From NCBI GenBank assembly GCA_023382975.1, contig JAHDXO010000065.1, positions 1 to 55,780 of the forward strand: a DNA stretch of 55,780 nt, in the 5' to 3' direction. Of this stretch, positions 1 to 7,600 are shown piece after piece (position 1 is the first letter of the stretch; each line of letters begins with the position of its first letter). Origin of the DNA: Pirellulaceae bacterium (lineage in GTDB: Bacteria > Planctomycetota > Planctomycetia > Pirellulales > Pirellulaceae). The notes below the pieces were generated by a model. It did not search any database and was not told the DNA's origin. It saw only the letters and a program-made list of their open reading frames with translations. The position numbers were made by a program, and so were the translations under genes.

Positions 1-72
1 CAACTGACAACTGACAACTGACAACTGACAACTGACAACTGACAACTGACAACTGACAACTGACAACTGACA
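1..72. repeat. 7-bp tandem repeat (CAACTGA)n
   Basis: Ten perfect head-to-tail copies of CAACTGA plus two bases fill positions 1-72 and end 25 bp before the first start codon. The array is cut by the window edge, so its full length is unknown. It has no spacers and no dyad symmetry, so it is a simple microsatellite-like repeat. The unit is 7 bp and would shift frame if it varied, but it lies outside the coding region. Confidence 0.95.
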
Positions 73-97
73 CCGTCCCAATTTGGGAGCATCTACC

Positions 98-964
98 ATG
101 AAAACTCATCGTCGCCCATCGAAGGGCTTTACGTTGGTCGAAATGCTGGTGGTGATCGCCATCATCGGCATTCTGGCCGCGTTGATCATCCCGGCGATTT
201 GGAGCGCAGTGATAGCGGCGCGCGAACACCGGATCGTGCAAGAGGTGAGTCAGTTGACGATGTCGCTGGACAAGTACAAGCAGCAACGAAACGCCTATCC
301 GCCGGACGGATTCAATGCGTCGGCCGTCGCCCAGCACCTGCGCAGCAAGTTCCCTAAGCACGACGAGGGCACGGCGACCAGCGGCGGTCCGCTGCAATCC
401 CTGCTCTCGCTCACCCCTCCCCTGACCGCCGCCGAAAGCCTGGTGTTCTGGCTGGGCCAGACGGTCAATGATCCGCGCCGGCCGCTCAGCGGACAGGGGG
501 CGGTGGACAGCTATTTCGAGTTCAAGGAACCGCGTCTGCGCCCGACGCGGACGGTAACGCTCGGCGGCCGAGGCGCAGTCCAGTTGTACGAGTTCATTCC
601 GCCCGAAGGCGGCGAATCGCCGTACGTGTATTTCCCGGCGCCGTACTACTACACGGACGCCAGCAGCAACGTCGTGCCCAAGTTCTACGCCAGCACGGTC
701 GCTGGCGCGACGGTCAATGTGTATCCGTACCAGTCGGTGCGGCCGGATCCGTCGATGACCCTCTTTCCGCCGAACCAGCAGTGGATCAATCCGACCACGT
801 ACCAGTTGATCGCCGCTGGGTTGGACGGCGAATTCGGCGGGGATTCCTGGGCGGTGGTCAACGAACTGAAGGTATTTCCTCTCGGCACGAACTATTCGGC
901 GGAGGATTGGGATAACGTGGCCAACTTCAGCAACGGCAAGACATTCGAGAAGAACACGGAATGA
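98..964 (+). CDS. Prepilin-like protein (pseudopilin), N-terminal methylation motif
   Basis: Encodes 288 residues. The N-terminus has a short basic leader, then the prepilin peptidase site G|FTLVEM and a hydrophobic helix (LVVIAIIGILAALIIPAI), as in class 3 prepilins and GspG-type pseudopilins. The motif YPPDGF after the helix is also typical. A leader of this kind is cleaved and methylated by GspO/PilD, and the pilin is inserted in the inner membrane for pseudopilus assembly. The ATG at 98 is chosen over an upstream in-frame TTG at 83 because it gives a normal-length leader. It is the first of five same-strand genes, and its TGA overlaps the next ATG (ATGA at 961-964), so the two are probably translationally coupled. 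The globular domain is not recognised beyond pseudopilin. Confidence 0.88.
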   Translation: MKTHRRPSKGFTLVEMLVVIAIIGILAALIIPAIWSAVIAAREHRIVQEVSQLTMSLDKYKQQRNAYPPDGFNASAVAQHLRSKFPKHDEGTATSGGPLQSLLSLTPPLTAAESLVFWLGQTVNDPRRPLSGQGAVDSYFEFKEPRLRPTRTVTLGGRGAVQLYEFIPPEGGESPYVYFPAPYYYTDASSNVVPKFYASTVAGATVNVYPYQSVRPDPSMTLFPPNQQWINPTTYQLIAAGLDGEFGGDSWAVVNELKVFPLGTNYSAEDWDNVANFSNGKTFEKNTE

Positions 965-2073
965 ACGTTTCACGCTTCCATTCCAGACGGCGTCGGTTGC
1001 CGGCGCGGATCGCGTTCACGCTGACGGAATTGTTGGCGGTGATCGCGATCATCGGCATCCTGGCCAGTTCGATCCTGTTCGCCATGTGGGGAGCGATCGA
1101 AATGGCCAAGGAAGCCCGCACGCGCACCCAGATCACCAAGTTGAATGAACTGCTGATGACCCGCTGGGAAGGCTACCAAACGCGGGCGATCCGGCTGGGA
1201 CTGCCGGTTGCGGTGCGGCAGAACGCACGCGTCGCGGCGACCGCGCGCCTCAATGCGATGCGCGACCTGATGCGGATGGAGATGCCCGATCGGATTTCGG
1301 ACGTCACGGACCTGCCCGTGGTCGTCTACGGGACTGCGCCCAACGAGGTCCGACTGGCCGCGCCGTCGCTGTGGTACGAGTATCGGCGTCGGGCGACCCA
1401 AAATGGCACACGGCCGATCACAGATTGGAGTAACACCTACCAGGACTCCGAGTGCCTGTACATGATCGTCGCATCGATCCGCGACCTGGACAGCAACGGG
1501 CTGGACTTCTTGCACGAAGGCGAAATCGGCGACCTGGACGGGGACGGCATGCCCGAGATCCTGGACGCCTGGGGCCGCCCGATCGCCTTCATCCGCTGGC
1601 CCGCCGGATTCATCGCCCATCCGGGACTGGATTTCACCTGGGGCACGGTCGACGACATTCCGGCCTACACGGACCTGCAGACCTTCACGGTTGACGGCGC
1701 CGGGTACGTTGTCCCGGAGAACCGCGATCCCTTCGATCCGCTGCAACTGGACAAGCGCGCGAGCGTGCCGATTCCCGCGGCTGGCGGAACGGGCGACGGA
1801 GTGTACTACTTCAACTTCGCGATGTATCCGTTGGTTTGTTCCGGCGGCCCGGACCAAGCTTTGGATATTGTGCGTTACGATTTCCAACCGGCCACCCCCG
1901 ATGTTATCGAACCGTTTGATTACTACCGCTACTTGGCGGCGAATGCTCACGGCGGCTGGAAGAATGATCCTTATTCAATTCTTCCCAACAGCGGTCGCCG
2001 TTTGGGCGAACCGTTCGTTCAGTCCTACGGCTATGTCGACAACATTCACAACCATGCAACGGGAGGCGAGTAG
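961..2073 (+). CDS. Prepilin-like protein with Ala at the -1 cleavage position
   Basis: Encodes 370 residues. A basic leader (SRRRRLPARIA) precedes FTLTELL and a hydrophobic helix (AVIAIIGILASSILFAM), the type IV prepilin/pseudopilin signature. The residue before Phe+1 is Ala, not the near-invariant Gly, which may slow peptidase cleavage. The later part has an Asp-rich stretch (GDLDGDGMPEI) followed by DAWGRPI, which resembles the calcium-associated D-x-W-G-x-P loop of GspG-type pseudopilins. It overlaps the previous gene by 4 bp and is followed after 1 bp by the next prepilin gene, so it belongs to a polycistronic pseudopilus operon. Exact pilin class is uncertain. Confidence 0.87.
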   Translation: MNVSRFHSRRRRLPARIAFTLTELLAVIAIIGILASSILFAMWGAIEMAKEARTRTQITKLNELLMTRWEGYQTRAIRLGLPVAVRQNARVAATARLNAMRDLMRMEMPDRISDVTDLPVVVYGTAPNEVRLAAPSLWYEYRRRATQNGTRPITDWSNTYQDSECLYMIVASIRDLDSNGLDFLHEGEIGDLDGDGMPEILDAWGRPIAFIRWPAGFIAHPGLDFTWGTVDDIPAYTDLQTFTVDGAGYVVPENRDPFDPLQLDKRASVPIPAAGGTGDGVYYFNFAMYPLVCSGGPDQALDIVRYDFQPATPDVIEPFDYYRYLAANAHGGWKNDPYSILPNSGRRLGEPFVQSYGYVDNIHNHATGGE

Positions 2074-2074
2074 C

Positions 2075-3142
2075 ATGACAATTCGACCTCCGCACAACAG
2101 AACGTGTCGCCGAGTCTCTGCGAGACTCGGCATGACGCTGACTGAATTGTTGGTCGTGATCATGATCATGGCGTTCTTGCTAGGCGCAGCGTTGCCCGTA
2201 ATGCGGATGGCAATGGAAGACCGCGCAATGCGCGAAGCATCGCGCCAACTGAATACCTACATTCAACTGGCCAAGTCCCAGGCGGCTGAGAAAGGCCGAC
2301 CCGTCGGTTTGTGGTTGGAAACCCAGTCTCTTCCCGAAGGTACGCCCACGGACGCCCGCTACTGCCAGCAGTTGTTCGTGGCCGAGACGCCGCCGCCGTA
2401 TGCCGGCGACATGGTCGGTGCCACGATTCGCGTGAACTCGGCCGTGGTCGGCAACGATCCGATCACCAACCGTCCACGCTACCAAGCACAATTCGTCCCG
2501 ATCACCGCCGTCCCACCGCCGGTCTTCGACCAGATTGTTTCCAGCGCCAATTTTGCCAATCTCGTCCAGGTGGGCGATACCATCCGTTTCGATTTCAAAG
2601 GTCCGGCGTATCGGATCACGGATCTTACAGCCCTGCCGGTGATCACGTTCGAAGGCGAGACGTTTCAGCCTCGACCGCCGACCGGCGACATGAAGTATCA
2701 AGTGTTCCGGTCGCCGCAGAAATCCGGCATCACCCCGATGGAATTCACAGGCGGCGCGGTGATCGATTTGAGCGTTTCGGGCGTCGGCTTGACGGGTCGC
2801 GAGTTCGCCACGGCCACGACGCCGATCATCATCATGTTTTCCCCCACGGGTTCGGTCGATCGGATTCTCGGGCAGGGCATGCCGGTGATTCCGCCCTCGA
2901 CGATCCATCTGCTGATCGGCAGTCTGAGCAACATGATGGAACCTGGCGAAAACAGCACGGCGTTCAGCGTCGACTACAACAAGAATCTGGAAACGACGGC
3001 GAATCTGTGGGTTTCGGTCAGTCTCCACACCGGCACCGTCGTGACCGCGCCGAATGCGTGGGAACCCCGCGCGGATTTCAATTCCTCGCTCAGCGCCGCC
3101 CGCGAGTTCGCTCAGCAGGGCCAGGCCATGGGAGGACGTTAA
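2075..3142 (+). CDS. GspH-like prepilin; palindrome inside the leader
   Basis: Encodes 355 residues. The reading frame is open further upstream, but the ATG at 2075 directly follows the previous stop and gives a leader ending RLG before MTLTELLVVIMIMAF. The segment after the helix (REASRQLNTYIQLAKSQAAEKGRPVGLWL) fits the GspH/FimT pattern, in which a helical spine leads to a small beta domain. A minor pseudopilin role at the pseudopilus tip is therefore likely. The leader is about 25 residues long and half of it is encoded by a 35-bp palindromic element (2103-2137). The next gene starts 2 bp after the stop. Confidence 0.86.
   Translation: MTIRPPHNRTCRRVSARLGMTLTELLVVIMIMAFLLGAALPVMRMAMEDRAMREASRQLNTYIQLAKSQAAEKGRPVGLWLETQSLPEGTPTDARYCQQLFVAETPPPYAGDMVGATIRVNSAVVGNDPITNRPRYQAQFVPITAVPPPVFDQIVSSANFANLVQVGDTIRFDFKGPAYRITDLTALPVITFEGETFQPRPPTGDMKYQVFRSPQKSGITPMEFTGGAVIDLSVSGVGLTGREFATATTPIIIMFSPTGSVDRILGQGMPVIPPSTIHLLIGSLSNMMEPGENSTAFSVDYNKNLETTANLWVSVSLHTGTVVTAPNAWEPRADFNSSLSAAREFAQQGQAMGGR
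2103..2137. repeat. Palindromic element inside the prepilin leader
   Basis: A perfect 10-bp stem (2109-2118 GCCGAGTCTC with 2122-2131 GAGACTCGGC) and a 3-nt loop, with outer CGT/ACG arms at 2103-2105 and 2135-2137. It is in frame with the coding sequence and encodes part of the leader that prepilin peptidase would remove. A similar element lies at the matching place in the next prepilin gene (3211-3243), sharing the GTCTC-N3-GAGAC core. Confidence 0.85.
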
Positions 3143-3144
3143 CC

Positions 3145-4401
3145 ATGATCGGTTTCATCGGCAATGCGATCCAGCGGTTTCGAACTGACGCAAGTCAATT
3201 CGTCCACGTGACGTCTTCCGGTCTCGGAGAGACCGGACCACGTGGCGTTCGCCGCGGTACAACGTTGGTGGAAGTGATGTTCGCGATCGGCATCGTGTCG
3301 GTCGGATTGTTGGGCGTATTGTTGGTCATCCCGGTCGCCGGCAGCCGTACGACTCGGGGAATCATCGCCGATCAGGCCGATCGCGTGGGGCGCAACGCCA
3401 TCCGCGACTTCGAGATCCGTTCGATGCGGCAGCCGAATACATGGACACGGTTGACGCCATCGCCGCTGGGCTACGCCGAATTTCCCACAAAACCAACCAT
3501 TGCCGTTCCGAATCCGCCGCCGGGCAATGCGACGATCACCAGTCGATCGTTTTGCATTGACCCGTTGTTCATTGCCGCTCATCACTCCGATGCCGTAGCG
3601 AACAGCACCACCGCTCATGCCAACACGGAGTTCTTTCCGTACTACGCGATGAGCGATGTCAACCGGGAAACACGGATGCAGCGGATCAGTCTGCGCAACC
3701 GGCCGGGCGGGCCGACTGGCATGAGCGTGTCCCAAGCAGTCGACGTCTTCATGGCGGCCGACGACTTGGCCTTTGACGTTCCGCCGGACTCGACATTGCC
3801 GCCCATCCAGAACTTCAGCGAGAACACGACGAAGCGACAATCCGAGGGCCAATTCAGTTGGCTGGCGACGTTGACACCTTTGCAGGACACGCTGATCAAC
3901 GGCGCGACGCTGGCCCAGAACACCGATTTATACTTGTTGTCGATCGTGGTGTTCCACCGCCGAGACATGTCGATGGCCATGAAATACACCGATGCGGCCT
4001 ACGCGCCGGCAGACGACGGTCCGGACAACGAGCGATTGGTCGAGGTCGCATCGTTCGACAGCGCCGGGCACGGCGGCGGCGAGATCCTGTTGCGGACTCG
4101 CCCCGGCCAGCCGGCGGAGGATCTGGCGGTTCGTAGCGGCGATTGGCTGATGCTGTCGGCCCGGGTAACTGCGCCCTCCAACCCGATCCACTTTTTCCGC
4201 TGGTATCGTGTGGTTTCCGCGGATACCGGAATCGATGGGACCGGTCCGTTCACCAGGAACGTGACGTTGCAGGGCACGGATTGGAACCTGATCGCCGCGC
4301 TGCCGAACACCCTGACTCAAGCCACGTTGATGAACAACGTCGTCGCGGTCTACGAGAAAACTATTCGACTGGAAACATCATCGCTTTGGACGGTTCGGTA
4401 G
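3145..4401 (+). CDS. PilV/GspI-like prepilin; palindrome inside the leader
   Basis: Encodes 418 residues. A long leader of about 36 residues ends RRG before TTLVEVMFAIGIVSVGLLGVLL, the prepilin cleavage/methylation motif with Glu at +5. The VEVMFAIGI pattern resembles GspI/PilV-type minor pilins. The ATG at 3145 lies 2 bp after the previous stop. A 33-bp palindrome (3211-3243) is embedded in frame in the leader, which explains why it is longer than usual. The rest of the protein is not recognised. Co-location with the other prepilins and the GspK-like gene places it in a secretion or pilus-like assembly. Confidence 0.84.
   Translation: MIGFIGNAIQRFRTDASQFVHVTSSGLGETGPRGVRRGTTLVEVMFAIGIVSVGLLGVLLVIPVAGSRTTRGIIADQADRVGRNAIRDFEIRSMRQPNTWTRLTPSPLGYAEFPTKPTIAVPNPPPGNATITSRSFCIDPLFIAAHHSDAVANSTTAHANTEFFPYYAMSDVNRETRMQRISLRNRPGGPTGMSVSQAVDVFMAADDLAFDVPPDSTLPPIQNFSENTTKRQSEGQFSWLATLTPLQDTLINGATLAQNTDLYLLSIVVFHRRDMSMAMKYTDAAYAPADDGPDNERLVEVASFDSAGHGGGEILLRTRPGQPAEDLAVRSGDWLMLSARVTAPSNPIHFFRWYRVVSADTGIDGTGPFTRNVTLQGTDWNLIAALPNTLTQATLMNNVVAVYEKTIRLETSSLWTVR
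3211..3243. repeat. Palindromic element inside the prepilin leader (second copy)
   Basis: Stem of nine base pairs (TCCGGTCTC at 3217-3225 with GAGACCGGA at 3229-3237), loop GGA, and outer ACGT/ACGT arms at 3211-3214 and 3240-3243. Same plan as the element at 2103-2137: outer arm, 2-3 unpaired bases, CCGRGTCTC-type stem, 3-nt loop. It is read in a different frame from the first copy, so the shared signal is at the DNA level and not in the peptide. Confidence 0.85.
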
Positions 4402-4570
4402 TTGGAGTGGACGCTCCAACGTGCCGGCGCTGGAGTTCACGCTTCAGCGTGCAGAGCATGGAGTTGAAGCTTGTAATCATGAAAAGATGAAAGCGGTGCC
4501 ACGCTGAAGCGTACACTCCAACCAATGCGAAGCGAAGAAGAGCAGTAACACGCTGAAGCGTGAACTCCAG
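4401..4570. repeat. Cluster of intergenic palindromic repeats
   Basis: Several related short repeats fill the gap between the fourth prepilin and the GspK-like gene. GTTGGAG/CTCCAAC form a hairpin at 4401-4420. A 22-nt sequence at 4430-4451 recurs as a perfect inverted copy at 4549-4570, and a third relative lies at 4499-4523 (CACGCTGAAGCGTACACTCC). The shared words are GGAGT and ACGCTTCAGCGTG. No gene is apparent here. Such repeats are probably spread by transposition in trans, but nothing in the window encodes the enzyme. Confidence 0.85.
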
Positions 4571-4622
4571 CAGTTCGGCTGCGGGCAAGCGGCCGGCGAA
4601 ATCGGGAACGGAGAGTAAGGTC

Positions 4623-7600
4623 ATGGTACGCAAAAACAAACGACGCCGCGGCGTGGTGATCCTCATCGTGCTGAGTCTGCTGGTCCTGTTCACCTTGCTG
4701 GTGGTGACGTACGCGATCGTCTCCGGCCAGTATCGGCGCGCGGCCGAGGCGTTTGCGCGTCAAGAGCTGCTGGGCGTCCAGCCGCAGAAGGACTTGGATC
4801 GCGCGTTCTACCAGATACTGCGCGATACGCCGCAGCGCACCAGCGCGGTGCGGTATCATTCGCTGCTGCGGGACTACTACGGCGAGGACGGCTTTCGCGG
4901 CCAACTGATCGTCGACAGTTCGGTGATCCAGGATTGGAATACGAATCCGGCGCATATCGCCAATGGCGGACTCGCCCACACGATTTCCAACGGACAGTTC
5001 CGCGACCTGATCGTCCACAACGTGGACGCCACATCGCTGACCGACATGTTCGGTCAGACATTCCAGTTGACCTCGGGCAGCTATCCTCCGGGCTTTTGCG
5101 TCGGTCGCGTCTTGACCGTCACATCGGGGCCAGCCACGGGCTGGAGCACCATGATTGTGGCGTTCTTCTATCGACCCGACACCGGTGCTCCTGTGCTGCG
5201 CGTGCTGGATCTCCAGACCGACAGTCTGGCGACCATCAACTGGACGGACTTGAGCAGCGCTCAGTTTGTGGTCAACGGACGGCCGTTCAACGGCACGGGG
5301 GTCGGCTTTCAGATCGTCACGGACAGTCATCCGGTCACTGGCGCCAATGTGCAGGTCGCTAAGCTGAATGCCTCGGTCACGGTGAACACCAGCGGCGGTC
5401 CGGTCGCTCCGGCGGCCCTGTTGCCTCACCATGTCGCGCGCGACGAAAGCGGCAGTCTGTTGGGCGCCGTGTTCAATCTGGCAGCGTCCAACAATGCGCT
5501 GGTGGCAGGTGGCTCCAACGAACCATACGACGCAGTCGATTACCAAAACATGTTCCTGGGGCTGGTGCTGCCCAATGCGGCCACAAGCCGCGACATCATC
5601 CCGTCTCTGCACCGGCCCGCACTGATCAATTACTGGGCGAACCAGAACGGCGGCGCGTATTGGGCGGATGACAACTTCAAGCGACTGATCACCCTGCGGC
5701 CCATCGAGGTGAATTTCGACGGGAGCAATCCTGAATTCGCGGCCGCCTGGGCCAGCTATCTTGCCAATCGAACGGACCCGCCGCGAATCGTCGCGTTGCG
5801 CGACCGTTTCGTCAGCGGCCCCTGGGACGTCGACAACGACGGAGACGGAATTGCGGACAGTGTGTGGGTCGACTTGGGTTTGCCCGCCCAGACCGCGCCG
5901 GACGGGCGCAAGTACAAACCGCTATTCGCCATCCTGTGCGTCGATCTGGACGGTCGTCTGAACGTCAATGCGCACGGCAACCCGAGTCAGTTCTATGCGA
6001 ACCGCCCAGGCGCGATCCCGCTGGCGGTCGGCGATACGACAGGGTTTCCGAAAGGATTGGGCTACGGCCCCGGCGAGATCTCGCTGTCCGGGGTCACGAG
6101 CAGTCTGAATCTGTTGATGGGGGAGCGTTACGGCAGCGATGGAGCGCCCGGCGCGGCGGGGTCGAATGGCATGGTGGCAAACGATTCGGCGTTCGATCTG
6201 CTGGCGCGAGTCAAGTTCTTCGAAGAGCCTCAGAACTACTTTTCGGGCATCGGCGGTCTATCGTCGTATCACACCCCGTCGGATCTCCGCGGCGAATTGG
6301 CGTTCGGCTTGGACTTGTTCGGCCGTCCCGTTTGGGAACAGGTTCCCGCCGCAGTGGTCGAATCGCGAGCCGATTCCCCCTACGAGCTCAATCTGATCGA
6401 CGGCGATGCCAACGACCGGCCGTTCACGCCGGCCGAGTTGGAGCGAGTCCTGCGCCGTTTCGACGTCGACGTATCCCAGTTGCCCGACCGCTTGTCGAAC
6501 GTTCTGAATCTGACGGCCGTCGAAAACGCACGCCTGGTGACGACCGATTCCTTCGACCCGCCCGTCCCCGGCACGGCGCTGATCAGCGATCTGGCAGACA
6601 CGTGGACGAGCAAGGTGGGGAGCGCGCAGCAGTTGATCACCGCCCGCTTGTTGGACAATGGTGTTGCCGCAAGCGCCGTCCCCGGACTGCTCAAGAACCT
6701 GATGCCGTCGGAACTGCTGCTTGGCCAACGGCTGGACATCAACCGGCCGCTGGGCAACGCTCGCGACGATACGCCGGCGGGGACCGCGGGGCACCGGTTG
6801 GTGGACGAAGTCGGCGAACAAGCCAACGAACAGATCTGGGCGAATGTGGGCCCGGCTGTGGGAACTCCACCCTACCGTTCCGAGTTCCAGAACGTTCCCG
6901 TCTACCATACCAACGGCGCGGACGTCAACAACGACAACCAGTTGACGATCAACGATCATCTGCTTGCTCGCCAACTGCTGGCCCGGCATATCTACGTGCT
7001 GCTGATGGCTCTACGAGACAGCGGCTACTTGATCGACACCAATGGTGACGGCACTCCGACCGATGCGGAGACCGCGTACGCCTTGGCGCAGTACGCCGTC
7101 AACATCGTGGACTTCCGCGACGCCGATTCGATCATGACACCGTTCGAATTCGACATCTATCCGTTCGACGCGGGTGGTTGGGAAGTCGATGGAAACCCTC
7201 TCCCAAATTCCTATCCCGGCGAAACGTCCAATCGCGGCGTGGTCTGGGGCTGCGAACGGCCCGAGTTGGTGATCAGTGAAACCCTGGCCTGGCACGATCG
7301 ACGTACCGAGGATTTGGACAACGATAACGGGATCGCCACGCGTACGACGGACGGTACCAATCCCGATCCGACCTACGACCAGCGGTTGCGGCCACGTGGC
7401 TCGTTCTTCGTGGAATTGTTCAACCCGTGGACCAGTGGGACGACCGTCAAACCCGCTGAGTTGTACGATCCACCTCTGCAAGGCGTTCAATTGGACAAAG
7501 TTTCGACGGACGGGGCGACGAGGTCGCCCGTTTGGCGGCTGATGTTTGTCCGCGATCTGGGAGCCGGGGTGGATCGGGACGATACCGGTCCGCCCGCTGA

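Noticed and set aside
1..72. Possible CRISPR or origin-like repeat array
   Set aside because: The 7-bp units are perfectly continuous with no spacers and no dyad symmetry or DnaA-box-like words, so it is a simple tandem repeat.
970..1950. Open frame antisense to the second prepilin gene
   Set aside because: It mirrors the codon bias of the prepilin gene and has no start context or features of its own.
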